From Notamacropus eugenii (lineage: Eukaryota > Chordata > Mammalia > Diprotodontia > Macropodidae): DNA of 64,000 nt. Positions within the stretch are counted from its first letter, which is position 1. Each line of letters opens with the position of its first letter. The position numbers were made by a program, and so were the translations under genes. Positions 9,955-21,009 of the stretch are shown here, piece after piece. Below the pieces are notes generated by a model. The model did no database searches and had not been told where the DNA came from. It saw only the letters and a list, made by a program, of their open reading frames with translations. The DNA lies in assembly GCF_028372415.1 (NCBI RefSeq), contig NC_092872.1:11197001-11261000 (forward strand), written 5' to 3'.

Positions 9955-10160
9955 AAGCCCTACCTGAGTTTCAGTTCTGACTCCTCACTTACTAGCTTTA
10001 TGACCCTGGGCAAATAATTTAATCTCTGTCAGCCTCGGTTTTCTCTTCTATAAAACAGGGATAATACTAGCACCTGTCTCCCAGAGTGGTATGAAGATTG
10101 AAATAGGTAACATATGTGAAACACACGGAAGGTTTCAGTGTTATCTATTGTGATTATGAA
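9955..10160 (+). mobile_element. MIR element
   Basis: Contains TATGACCCTGGGCAAATAATTTAATC, a TCAGCCTCGGTTTTCTC segment, ATAATACTAGCACCTGTC, and CATATGTGAAACACACGG near the end. This is the standard MIR core and tail order. Confidence 0.8.
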
Positions 10161-10359
10161 AAGAGACAGGACTCAGTCTGAGTGAAATGCTGCTCCACGT
10201 CTGCTGATCTCTGAGCGTATCTTTAGGAGGCTAAATGCACTCAATCATGGGGCTGACCATTGCAATTGAATGAACATTTATTAAATGCTTACTGGGTGTA
10301 GATTCTTGTTTTAAGTGCTAAAGGGAAATGTCAAATTAAGAGAAAAGATGACTACTGGT

Positions 10360-10605
10360 CCTGGGGAAGGAAGGAGGGAGGGAAAGAAGGAAGAAAGGAA
10401 GGAAAGAAGGGAGGGAGGAAAAGAGGGGAGAAAGAAAGAAAAAGAAAGGAAGGAAAGAAGGAAAGAAAGGAGGAAGAAAAGACAGAAAGGAAGGAAGGAA
10501 GAAGAAGAAAGAAAGAAAGGAAAGAAGGAAGAAAGAAAGAGGGAGAGAGAGAAAGAAAGAAAGAAGGAGAAAGGAAGGAAAGAAAGAAGGAAAAGAAGGA
10601 AGATG
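10360..10605. repeat. GGAA/GAAA purine tract
   Basis: About 245 bp made almost only of A and G with GGAA, GAAA and AAGG units. The Lys/Arg/Glu-rich and Phe/Leu/Ser-rich open frames on the two strands are artefacts of this tract. Confidence 0.97.
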
Positions 10606-10714
10606 GGAAGATGTGGCTCCTTGGGATTGGGCAGGGGTTCTGAATGCCAACTGTTGCAGCCTTGCCCAGGGTACCAGAGTCAGCATTCTGAGTGTAGTCA
10701 CCGCAAGTGCCCTT

Positions 10715-10800
10715 CCTATAGAGTCCTCTGGTGCAGGGGACCTCAGAGCTTCCCCTCTCTATAGAGTCATCTATAGCTGCCTCTACAGCCACCTAATGCT
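10715..10800 (+). repeat. Two isolated units of the 41-bp minisatellite found at 24.9 kb
   Basis: TATAGAGTCCTCTGGTGCAGGGGACCTC and CCCCTCTCTATAGAGTCATCTA repeat the phrasing of the 24855-25203 array (CTGGTAACCTCAGGGATCC plus CTCTCTATAGAGCCCTCTA). They lie 14 kb away in the same orientation. Confidence 0.6.
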
Positions 10801-10899
10801 GAGAACCTCAAAGTCCCTTGGATTTGGCATCCGAGGCTCTAGACTGAAACTCTGGCTCTTCTCCTTTCTATCCATGTGAGAGACTTTGGGCAATGACAA

Positions 10900-11095
10900 T
10901 TAGCAACAGTTGATATTTGATTAGCATTTTGCATCCAATTTTTTCATTTGATTTTATTTGCATTTTACAGATAAGGAAGTTGATTCTCCAAGAAATAAAA
11001 TGACTTGCCCCACATAACACAACCACAAAGAGAAAAGGTCAGATTTTTTAACTCCAGATCTTTTGACTCTAAAAGTCACCACTCTTTCCATGTTC
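10900..11095 (-). mobile_element. MIR-family SINE, minus orientation
   Basis: Plus strand shows the reversed MIR order: GCATTTTACAGATAAGGAAGTTGATTC, GACTTGCCCCACATAACACA, then AACTCCAGATCTTTTGACTC. Confidence 0.6.
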
Positions 11096-11199
11096 CTTCC
11101 ACAAGTACCTTTACCACTGTGGGTCTCATTTTCCTCATCTGAAAAATGGGAGGTTGCCTCTTGAGAGATAATCTTGATCAGCTTCGCTTGACCACTAAG

Positions 11200-12060
11200 A
11201 CCTGGTTTTCTCCTGATGACATGGAGTCACTGGTCACCTAGTCCAGCACTAGTGACACTTCCACTCATAAGCCCTGAGGGGTCCTGATGAGGGAGCTGGA
11301 ATACTCCCTTCTCCCCATTGCTACTTCCTAACTCTCCCTCTACCACCATCCCACAGCATCCTGTCTTCCTTCGAGATCCACCCAATCCAGATCTTGGTGG
11401 ACATTATCTACTGACCCTTAGGATGCTTTTTCTTTCCTTAATGAGTTCAGTGCCTGATTTAGTCTTTAATCCCATAGTAAAGAACTTCAATGTACATACT
11501 GATAGTCCCTCAGGCATTTTTACTTCTCAGTTTCTCAATCTACTCAGTTCCCATGACCTACTCTCTCACTCCACCTCAGCAACATACTGAGATAGCCACA
11601 CTTCTGATGCCTTCACTCACATCTGTTCTGCTTCTTGGTTCATGAATCTCCCACATTCCTTTGTTTGATCATAGCATCTCACCATTCAGTCTTTCCATAG
11701 GCCTTTCTACTCTTAATCTTGTTCTTCATTCTTGTCTTGATCTCCATTCCCTCCACCTCCTCAGGTCTTTCCTAAGACATCATCTCTGTACTATCTGCAT
11801 TGTCCTTCCTCCCCTCCTTTTTACCCCTTGGTAAATCACTTTAACTCTGCACTGTCCTCTATATTTTAATCCCTTGCTCCCTTATCTTATCAGTGATTTT
11901 GCCTTGCCTGACCCCAACCTTGAATTACAGTTGCCATCTTGCCTTCTTTGTTTCTATTCATGTACTGCTGAGCAGAATCTCCCACATTCCATCTTCAGGG
12001 TCAGCACCTTGGCACAGGTAATTCCCCATGCCTAGAATGCTCTCTTCCATCACTTCCACT
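11200..12060 (+). mobile_element. L2 ORF2 endonuclease-region remnant
   Basis: The frame at 11318-11590 includes FNVHTDSP followed by SQFLNLLSSHDLLSHSTSATY. This fits the L2/CR1 endonuclease segment (a D-P-S, SQFLNLL, HDL..STSAT pattern). It is followed by AGCCACACTTCTGATGCC and TCTGCTTCTTGGTTCATGAATC. Stops prevent any product. Confidence 0.65.
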
Positions 12061-12680
12061 TCTCAGAAAGTTTTTCTTTCCTATGAATTGCTACAATTAT
12101 TCTGTGAGGCAATTTGGAAATTTGCTAAGAAAGTGACTAAAATAGTCACTTTTGGCCCAAAGATACAAGGAGGTCCCATATGCATAAAAAAATTCATAAT
12201 GGCACTTTTTTTGTGACAGCAAAAAACTGGAAATAAAGTAGATGGCCATCAGCTAAAGAACAGTTATGGCACATAAATGTAATGGAATATTAAAAAGCAG
12301 GAAGAATTCAGAGAAACCCATACAGGAAGACGTATAAACTGATACAGAGTGAAGTAAGCAGAACCAGTTAAGGAAGATACACAACTACAATATAAATGGA
12401 AAAAATGAGCACCCCTGATTGCAAAGGAAGTATAATGATCAAACGTGTCACCAAACAAAGAAATGAGAAAATTCAACTTCCTCCCTCTTTGCAGTGGTGG
12501 GGATCTATGGGTATACAATACTACGGGCCTGGTTGATATATTTATTAGTTGAGCTGATCTGTTTTTCTCCTTTCTCTTTCAAGTTTTTGTTTGTTTTTTG
12601 GTTATAAAGGTTCATTCGCTGGGGAGGATATATTCAGAAATGATATAAGAACAAAAGATATTAATAAAAAACTAATTTTT
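12060..12680 (+). mobile_element. L1-type LINE 3' end
   Basis: Has TTCATAATGGCACTTTTTTTGTGACAGC, AACTGGAAATAAAGTAGATGGCCATCA, TGGCACATAAATGTAATGGAATATT and AAACTGATACAGAGTGAAGTAAGCAGAACC. The same set recurs at 42.7 and 50.6 kb, and reversed at 13.5, 26.7 and 44.4 kb. Confidence 0.8.
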
Positions 12681-12779
12681 TCTAAAATAAAAAGGAATAT
12701 CTATCTCCCAGTTTCAACTCATATATTGCTTTCTACATGTAGGAATATGCTAGCAAATGTTTAACAAACTCAGGTTTTC

Positions 12780-12965
12780 TGGGAGGGAAAATGTATATAC
12801 ACTTTTAAATTTAATATGCATTATTAATATTTTCTTAAATCTAGACAATAAACAAAACAATAAATCAAGCGCTGACTGGTGGATTGCTGATTTCTGAGGT
12901 GTAAATGCTCACTCTGAAATTTTAATGATGGGTTGCAGCAGGTTAGAGCTGGCTCCAGCACAACC
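12780..12965 (+). repeat. Left copy of a dispersed repeat flanking an L1 block
   Basis: Shares with 15655-15825 the series TTAATATGCATTATTAATATTTTC, AATCTAGACAA, AATCAAGCGCTGACTGGTGGATTGC and GATTTCTGAGGTGT, in the same orientation and about 2.9 kb apart. Family unknown to me. Confidence 0.75.
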
Positions 12966-13429
12966 CCAGCATGGTTTTTCCTAATCTTACTAGTTGTCAG
13001 TGCTCTTGACTCAAAATTATTTTGTATTTAATTTTTTTTTATATTTGTGTAGCTGTGTACATATTGTTGATTTCACCAGACTGGCCTGACCACCCTGGTG
13101 GCAGGACCCAATCCAGTTTATGGATGAGGAATCCATCAGTGTTGGATTCCCTCACATAAGCTGCCACACGCATGGGCTTGCTGGCTGAAGAAAAGTGGAA
13201 GTTCCATTATTCTCAAAGACTTCTAGATCTTCATTAGAGCAGACCCGCATGTGCTTCATTAATTAGCACCAGAGTGATTGGCCTGATTTACTTGTTTCTG
13301 CTAAATTCTGTTTTAACAGTAGCATTCATGCCTCTACTCAGAGCAGACTGGGTTGTTGTTTTTTCCAGCATCAATGATGGTCTTCACCCTTGGCTCTGTC
13401 CGTCCCTTAAGAGAAGTTGACTTTTTTCT

Positions 13430-15340
13430 TCTAGTATCTTATTTTCCCCCAGTTACATGTAAAAACAATTTTTAACATTCATTTTTAAAACTTTGAGTTC
13501 AAAATTCTCTCTTTTCCTTCCACCCCATCCCCTCATGGAGAAGGGAAGCAATTTAAAATATTTCCATAACAGCCATGTTGTGAAAGAAAACAGACATAAA
13601 AAACCCAGAAAAAATAAAGTAAGTTTAAAAAGTATGCTTCAATCTGTATTCAGACACCATCAATTCTTCCTTTGGGGATGGATAGCATTTTTTATCACAA
13701 TTCCGTCAGAATTGTCTTGGATCATTGTACTGCTGAGAATAGTTGTCATTCACAGATGATCATTTTACAATATTGCTGGTTCTTTGTACCCAGTACATTT
13801 CACTTTGCATTAGCTCATGTAAGTCCTTCCAGGTTTTTCTGAAAGCATCCTGCTCATCATTTCTTATAGCACAGTAATGTTCCATCACCATCAAATAGGA
13901 CAATTTGTTCACTCAATCCCCATTGATGGGCATCCCTTCAATTTCCAATTCTTTGCCACCAGAAAAGAGATACTACAAATATTTTTGTACATATAGGTCT
14001 TATACTTTTTGTTTTTTATCTCTTTGGGGATATAGACCTAGTAGTGATATTACTTGGTCAAGAGGTGTGTTTAGTTCCAAATTGCTGTACAGAATGGTTG
14101 AATCAGTTCACAATTCCACCAGCAATGCATTAATGCCCCACTTCTCCAACATCTCCTCCAACATTTGTCATTTTCTTTTTCTGTCCTATTTGCCAATCTA
14201 AAAGTTATGAGACAGTACCTCAGAATTGTTTTAATTTGCATTTCTCCAATCAACGGTGAGTTAGATCATTTTTTCATATGGCAATAGATAGACTTGATTA
14301 CTTCATCTGTCTGTTTTTTAAGGTGCTATTTTCTTCTGTACTTTTTTGTGTCTCCTTTACCAAGCTGTTGACTCATTTTTCATGATTTTCTTACATCATT
14401 CTTATTTCTCTTTCCAATGTTTGCTCTTCTTCTCTTACTTGATTTTCAAAATCCTTTTTAAGCTCTTCCATGGCCTGAGACCAATTCATATTTTTCTTAG
14501 AGGCTTTGGATGAAGGAACTTTGATTTTGCTGTCTTCTTCTGAGTGTCCTTGTCACCACATTTTAACTATGGTCAGAATTTTTTTCTGTTGTTTGTTCAT
14601 TTTCCTAGCCTATTACTTGACTTTTAACTCTTTGTTCAAGTAGGGCTCTTCTTCCAGTGTGAAGAGTGCACTGTACCAAGTTTCAGGGATTTTGTGCAGC
14701 TGTTTTCAGAGATACTTCTAGGAATTTGTAAGTTTTCAGTTCTTCCAAGGCAACATGATCGAAGAAGAGGTGTTTATTACTCCCCTGGCCTGTGCTCTGG
14801 TCTGTGAGTGGCCACAAGCACTCTTTTCTACCCTGGAACTGTGATGAGGGTCTGTGCCCCAGCTATGGCCACAAACTCTACTATGCTAATGCTCCCCCTC
14901 ACCCTGGGACTGCCACCCAGATCCAAGTATGGGCAAAGCAACAGAGTCCTGTCTCAGTGCTAGCAAAGAGACCATTGTAATCTCCTTCTGACCAGTTGTT
15001 CAACCCCCTTACTGTCTGTGTGCTGAGAGCTCTGGAAGTAGCTGCTGCTTCTGCTTCTGATTCAGTGGCTCCCAAGGCCTGCTCTGGGCTTGCTGGGGAC
15101 TAGTTTGCACTGACTAGGCCTGCGCTGGACTGCACTTCTCTCTCACCATGATACAACAGACCTTTCCTGCCAACATCCCAAGTTATCTTGGGCTGGAAAT
15201 TTGTTTCACTCCATCTTTTTGTGAGTTCTGCTGCTCTAGAATTTGTTTAGGGTCATTATTTAAAGGTATTTGAAGGGGTTTGGGGGAGACATCAGGTGAG
15301 TTTCTCCCTTTACTCTGCCATCTTCAAAAGGAGTTGAATA
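13430..15340 (-). mobile_element. L1-type LINE remnant, minus orientation
   Basis: Plus strand shows the reversed L1 3' series: TTTCACTTTGCATTAGCTCATG, AGCACAGTAATGTTCCATCA, CCATTGATGGGCATCCCTTCAATTTCC, ATTTTTGTACATATAGGTC, CACAATTCCACCAGCAATGC. The far end (CTCTGCCATCTTCAAAAGG near 15325) resembles a LINE 5' region, so internal sequence may be deleted. No intact frame. Confidence 0.75.
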
Positions 15341-15654
15341 TTGCCCAGATGGACTTGCAAACTATCTTAGAGACCATCAAGGCCCCTACAGAGCACATAG
15401 TTGACTGCCACTGATTAGCCAATCCTTGCCAGTCATAAGCCAGGTCTGGATCTCAACCAGGAGCTTCCATAGTAGTTGACCTTCCCCCAGACTGAAAGAC
15501 AGGAACATGTGGGCCTATGTAGCATTGCAAGGAGAGATTCCAATGGACTTCCATTGACAAGCTTCCCTGAAAGCTTGTGGTAATCTTTTTGTCAGAGATC
15601 CAGAAGGTTCACAAGAGCCCCACATTTTTGTTTTAAAAAAGCAACTTAGGTTGG

Positions 15655-15825
15655 GGAACAAGGTCTATATACTTACTTTTAAGCTTAATATACATTATTA
15701 ACATTTTCTTAAATCTGGACAAATCAATAAAATAAAAAATCAAGCCCTGATTTGTGGATTGCCGATTTCTGAGGTGTGAATTTTAACAGTGGGCTCCTGC
15801 AGGTTAAAGCCAAGTCTCCATTAGG
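15655..15825 (+). repeat. Right copy of the dispersed repeat flanking an L1 block
   Basis: See 12780-12965. Shared phrases include AAGCTTAATATACATTATTAACATTTTC, AATCAAGCCCTGATTTGTGGATTGC and GGGCTCCTGCAGGTTA. Bases 15825-16395 hold nothing I recognise. Confidence 0.75.
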
Positions 15826-16394
15826 ATGTTTTTAACTATTCATTCCTATTGGCTTTTCCATTGATCCCACTCTGAGAATTAGGGAGGCCTCTTGGGAGAA
15901 GGATGGTTCAAGGGATCCATTGCCAGTGCCTAAAATAAACACAAGGCATTATGGGGTGGGTGGGGTCAGGAGTGGTACATAAGAGCTGCTTGCAGACCTC
16001 ACAGAGCTCTCTCTGTGTGTGCCCATCTACCCACACGTGGTATAGCCCAAATCATATCCCTGCTTATGTCCCACTCTTGTCATCAGACTTGCCTTGTCAA
16101 TAGCTTTATACTTTCCCCACTAGTCCCTCTCTGGACACATCTCTTGCTTAGGGTAAGAGAGAGGGAAGCAGTGGTCTCAGAGTCTTCTTTAAAATGGTGA
16201 CCTGAGCCAAGGGTGAGAGATATTCCTTAAGGGTCTGGGAAGACTGAAGTCCTCTCCTTCTCCCCTTGTCCCTCCAGCCCCATTCATCCTCTGTTCTGCC
16301 TACCTGCCTTGGTTTGTAATATCCTGTGGGGTTGAACATCACACTTTAGAGTCAAGCTACAGACAAGGAGGATTGTATTGAGGGGACATTGGCC

Positions 16395-16995
16395 TCAAGT
16401 CTCTCCACACTCCAGTGCTTCTTCTTCTCGGCTGTCAAAATTATTTTCCTAAAGCACAGATTTGACCATGTCATGTCCTCCCCCCACCTCCCATTCAATT
16501 GACTCCCAGGGCTCTCTATTGCTTCTAGGATCCAGTATAAAATCCTCTATTGTGTTCATAAAGCCTTCCTAACCCACCTACATCCTGTCTTCCCAGTGTT
16601 CTTACACTTTGTCCTCTTCTATGTATTCTGAGATCCAATGATACCGGCCTCTTTGCTATTCCTCAAACATGACCTCTACGTCCCATGGCTATCTCCCATA
16701 TCCAGAACTCTCTCCCTTCTCATTTCTGGATGAACTTCTTGGCTTCCTTCAAGCCTCAGTTAAAATCCTACCTTCTCCAAGAAGCCTTTCCAAATTCCCC
16801 TTAATATTGCTGCCTCCCTGTGTTGGTGATCTAGGATTTATTCTACCTATATCTTGTTTGTACAGAATTGTTTGCGTGAGGTCTCTCCCTAGCTCCTTGG
16901 GAGCTAGGACTCTTTTTGCCTTCTTTGTGTCAACACTTATTTAACACAGTGTCTGGCACACAATAGACACTTATTAAATGCTTGTTGACTGTTGG
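16395..16995 (+). mobile_element. L2 3' end, fairly complete
   Basis: From AAAGCACAGATTTGACCATGTCATG through GCTCTCTATTGCTTCTAGGATCCAG, AGAACTCTCTCCCTTCTC, CAAGCCTCAGTTAAAATCCTACC and GTGTCTGGCACACAATAGACAC, to the tail TTATTAAATGCTTGTTGACTG. It is one of the best-preserved L2 tails here. Confidence 0.85.
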
Positions 16996-16999
16996 CCAA

Positions 17000-17724
17000 C
17001 TGGATTAGAGATAGGAGGTTCTTCTATCTCCAGAAATCTTTAGTCCTTTGTGATCAACTTCTGCAGCTTCTGTAAGGCTTGGCTTCCTCCTTAGACCTCA
17101 TAACTTTTCAGGTAACCAAATCCCAGGAGGAAGAGTGTTTTTGGCTGGGACTGGGGGTAGGAGTGGTTCACAAGCAAGAAAACTAGAGATACTAATACAA
17201 GGAGAAAAATTTAACCTTGTGGATATCAGGGAGGCTCAGTAGAATGGGAAACATGACTGCACTGTGGATCTGGAAGGAGATGCCTTATTAAAAAGGGAGA
17301 GTAAAGTATAAAGTCAAGGGAGGGGCAGAATAGCATTGCATATCAAGAAGACAGATTCCTGTCTTCCTTCCCCCCCACCCCCCCACTCCTCTCCCCCCAC
17401 CCCCCACCCCCCGGCACAGGGGAAGTATGGCAAACATTTAAATCCAGGGAGATCATACATACCCTGCCCTCCCCCACTAGATCATATGGGTAGTAAGCAA
17501 CAAAACTGGGATTGGAGCCTTGGTCCCTTTGCACTTCTTGAGCTTTTTCTCTGTTGGGTTTGGTCACCAGAAGTTCTTAGGGCATTTCAGAGATAGGGAT
17601 AGCAGTTGATGAGAAGTCTGCAATGAAGCCATGGCAAAGACTAGAAAACACCAGGAACTGATACAGGACTTCATCATTAGGGTGACATATTCCTCTCAGG
17701 ACATCCTCTTTACCCCACAGGGGC
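17000..17724. other. Unassigned sequence with a C-rich tract
   Basis: No gene or known repeat is evident. A C-rich low-complexity run (CCCCCCCACCCCCCCAC-type) lies at about 17369-17413. Confidence 0.5.
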
Positions 17725-17998
17725 CCACAATGTTGTTATTGTTCAGTTATTTCAGTCTTGTCCAACTCTTCATGACTCCATTTGGGGTTTACTTGGCAAA
17801 GATATCATAGTGGTTTGCCAATTGTTTTCTCCAACTCATTTTACAGATAAGGAAACAGAGGCAAACAGAGGGGTTAAGTGACTTGCCTAGGATCACATGG
17901 CAAGTAAACATCTGCAGCCAAATTTGAACTTAAGAAGATAAGTGTCCCTGACTCCAGGCCTGGCACTCTTATCCACTGTGCCATGTAACTACCCACAA
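17725..17998 (-). mobile_element. tRNA-derived marsupial SINE, minus orientation
   Basis: Plus strand runs in reverse order: TTGTTATTGTTCAG, CATGACTCCATTTGGGG, GGTTTGCCAATTGTTTTC, GAGGGGTTAAGTGACTTGCC, then TTATCCACTGTGCCATGTAACTACCC. Confidence 0.85.
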
Positions 17999-17999
17999 T

Positions 18000-18985
18000 A
18001 TGCTCCAAAAATTTCATCTCTTCATAGCTAAGTGATCATCTTTCAAACCTTCTGTCCAAGAAATATTCACAACGTCATACCAGGATGAGTCACACTAATT
18101 TGGACATGTTATGGATGATGGGTGGAGAGAGCAGGTTAGCATGTTGATGAGGTAGATAGCTCTAGCCTCATCTGCTAGGTTTCAGAATAAAGGTGTTTGT
18201 GAATGACTGAAAAGGAGCAGCTGTGGTCCAAAGTCCAAATGTCATCACAAGGCATTTGCATTTTCTGGACCCCATCTGAAATGCATTTTTTCCATCCTTC
18301 CTTTAGGCAAATTCATATTGGGTTGCATGATTCTTCCAAGGGCAGCTTGGTGAAAACTAGAACCTGCTCCATAAGAAGATCCATAAGGTCTGGCGTTAGC
18401 TTCAGGGGTGCCAGTCATGGGTTAAGGGCTCTGTGGTCATGGTTTTGTTTCTCAGGAAAAGCACAGATGCATCATGAGGGTGATAGGAATGAATGCCAGA
18501 TGAGATTCTTTGGATGGCTTGTGATCAGGGATCATCAGCAAGGACAGCTGTATCGCCAGGAGCATGGGGATGGCACAATCATGAAGACATTGGCAAAATC
18601 TGGGCAAGATGGCACTATTCTGATTGAAAGTAGAGGGAAATGACTGACTGCCATATGTAGTGCTGAGTAAAGTAATTCAAAATGAAAGAGTTCTCCTGGA
18701 AACATCTGGAAACTGAAAGCATTAAACACCTTTACGAAGAACCTTGGGAAGTAGTAAGACACAGCATGAAGGATTTGTTGATGACTGTCTACTTCAGCCT
18801 CCATTGGAAGATGCCTCATGAGTGACTGAACTCAAGAGGAAGATAGTTTCAAATGTCACAGGAATGCCTAAGTGCCTGGGAGCCACCTTTCATTGGGCCA
18901 ACCTAAGGTCCAAAAATTGCTAAAAGGTGCTACATTTACCAGTACCTGCACTCAGATGGTTTGGCATTTAGGGAACTCAGGTTTC
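18000..18985. other. Unassigned block with a 146-codon open frame (18203-18643, +)
   Basis: This near-1-kb block has no repeat I recognise. The plus-strand frame at 18203-18643 (begins MTEKEQLWSKV, ends GQDGTILIESRGK) is unusually long for this window. It has no recognisable domain, signal peptide or splice context, and stops crowd the sequence after it. An overlapping minus frame (18535-18819) is equally anonymous. It could be part of an old retrocopy or an unlisted transposon. I have no basis for a function. Confidence 0.3.
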
Positions 18986-19059
18986 ACTGACCAATGAATG
19001 AGACCAATTCATTGTAGGTAGCGATAGAAAGAAGTCATTTTTATTAACATAGACCCCCT

Positions 19060-19315
19060 TGATCTCTGTACTTGCTATGGTTTACCCTCCTGGCTCTGAT
19101 CCTGACTTTCTGGACTCCAAAACCCTGCCCCCAGATGCCTGCATCCCTCCCTAACTTCCTCCATTTTTTAGCTTCTTTCTGTGAGATATTTTCACCCATT
19201 AGAATGTATTGCTCCTTGAGAGAAAAGATTTTCGTTTTGCTTGTATTTGTGACTTTGGCTTTTAGCCCAGGGTGGCACATAGTAAATGCTTAATAAATAC
19301 TTTCTTCCTTTCTTT
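19060..19315 (+). mobile_element. L2-like tail
   Basis: Ends with AGAATGTATTGCTCCTTGAGAG, GGTGGCACATAGTAAATGCTTAATAAATAC, an L2-type 3' terminus. Bases 19315-19625 are unassigned. Confidence 0.6.
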
Positions 19316-19624
19316 TCTCTCCACCTCCCACCTCCTCAATGGGGAAGCTGGTCTGGTAGCACCCCAGTCCTTTCCTTAGGCACCTGAACCATTCCAAAGG
19401 GATCAAGTGGGCCAGACCCCATCTAATTGCATAAACTCCTCTGGGCTGTCTGAGGAGTTTGAAGCTATTGGACCCAGAACTAGCAGGTCTGATCCAATGT
19501 CTGCCCCCTCTAGGGGGATCCTACCTAATCTGAGTTGGCAGCTATGTGGATGGGTTGTCCCCTCGCTCATCCATGAAGTCTATAAGGCTCTTGACAAGTT
19601 GACCTTTGATCGGAGTGGCATTGT

Positions 19625-20010
19625 TCCAGGGTAAATCAGACTCTCAGAGTTGGAAGGGACCATGGAGTCCAAGTAGCCTGATTTATTACATAAGTAAGAA
19701 TCCCCAATACAATGTCTCTAACAAGAGGTCATACAGCCTTGAGTACCTCCAGTTAAGGGAACTTACTACCTGTTGAAATGGCCTATTCCTCTGTCAGGAA
19801 ACTCTGATAAGGAGAATGTGTTTCTTCATATCTCCTGGAGTCTAATTCTTCAACCCCCCCCTTCACTCCCATTAGTACTTTGAGTTCTGCCCTCTGGGAC
19901 TAAATGAACAAACCCATCTCTCTTCCACATGACTACCTTAAATGCTTAAAGACAAGAGACCCTATTTTCTCTCAATCTCTTCTTCTCTATTTTTCTTTCT
20001 GTTTGGAAAG
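19625..20010 (-). mobile_element. CR1/L3-type LINE fragment
   Basis: Plus strand shows CTCTCAGAGTTGGAAGGGACC, GAGGTCATACAGCCTTGAGTACCTCC, AGTTCTGCCCTCTGGGAC, CATCTCTCTTCCACATGACTACC. This series is familiar as the reverse complement of CR1-like 3' regions. Confidence 0.6.
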
Positions 20011-20139
20011 CACTGGGATAGTGGATGATCTCTTGTCTAGAGGTCCCAGTAAGTAAGGAATTCCCAGGAAAACTCTGACCTGGTGAAAGAACCCAAAGAT
20101 TTAGAGTTGGAAGGAAATGTCAGTTTCACCAAATCCAGT

Positions 20140-20425
20140 GGTTCTCAAATGTTTTGGTCTCAAGTCTCTTTTATACTCTTAAAAATTATTGAGGACCTTG
20201 TCAAAGAACTTTTAAAAAAACAAAAGATGCCTTATGTCTATCAATATTTACCAAATTAAAATTTTTAAAATTAAATTAATTTTTTAAAACTCTATCAATA
20301 TTTACCACATTAAAAATTAAAATATCCTGACATTATTGTATAAATAGTTTTGACCTCATGGTTCCCTTGAAATGGCCTTGGGGATGTCCAGGGGTCCCTA
20401 GATTGCACTTTAAGGACTCTTAATC
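20140..20425 (+). mobile_element. Ancient non-autonomous DNA transposon (hAT/MER-like)
   Basis: Opens CCAGTGGTTCTCAAATGTTTTGGTCTC, has an AT-rich centre (TATCAATATTTACCA occurs twice), and closes with AGTTTTGACCTCATGG, GTCCAGGGGTCCCTAGATTGCAC. This is the layout of a known pan-mammalian element of the CAGTGGTTCTCAAAC class; I do not fix its name. Confidence 0.65.
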
Positions 20426-20619
20426 TAGTCCAATCTCTTCATGTTAAAGAGGAAACTGAGGCCCAGCTAGAAGTAACTAGTAGAAGGGCCCAGGGCTGGT
20501 AGCAGCAGACTCCTCTGATCCCCTGTCCCTGATACCACCAAAGCTGGATGAGAAGTGTGAGAGCTAATTGAATCAGGGTCAGAAATCCAGATGCATGTGG
20601 TGTGACTGGACCATCTCAC

Positions 20620-20840
20620 ATTTTTGTAGCGTGTGAAGGTTTACAAAGCACCTTACAAGGATCTCATTTTATTCTTACAACAGCCCTATGAGGCAGCTGC
20701 TACTATTATCTCCACTTTACAGATGAGGAAATTGAGGCAAACAGGGTTAAGTGACTTACCCAGGGTCACCATGTGAATAAATATCTGAGGTCAGATTTGA
20801 ATTCAGTTCTTCCCACTATACCAACCAGCTACTTCCCAGC
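20620..20840 (-). mobile_element. MIR-family SINE, minus orientation
   Basis: Contains TTACAAAGCACCTTACAAGGATCTCATTTTA, CTCCACTTTACAGATGAGGAAATTGAGGC, GGGTTAAGTGACTTACCCAGGGTCAC and a terminal CAACCAGCTAC. A small plus-strand MIR tail follows at about 20930-21010. Confidence 0.75.
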
Positions 20841-21009
20841 TTGGATATATTAAGAATTTAGAAGGAGCACTTTATTTTAACTTTGGCATGCTCAGAATTT
20901 AATATGACCACAACTATCACAGGATCAAAGGAGATAATGTCTATAAAACATTTTGCAAGCTTTAAAATGCTGTATACATTTGCTAGTTATTATTAACTGT
21001 TACAAATTA

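Noticed and set aside
10315..10792. Three overlapping frames of 120-150 codons on both strands
   Set aside because: All derive from the GGAA/GAAA purine tract; composition is Lys/Arg/Glu or Phe/Leu/Ser only.
8800..12000. Possible exon 1 of the relic protease
   Set aside because: No minus-strand ATG with a hydrophobic leader and a phase-1 donor was found; the frame starting near 9874 is hydrophilic.
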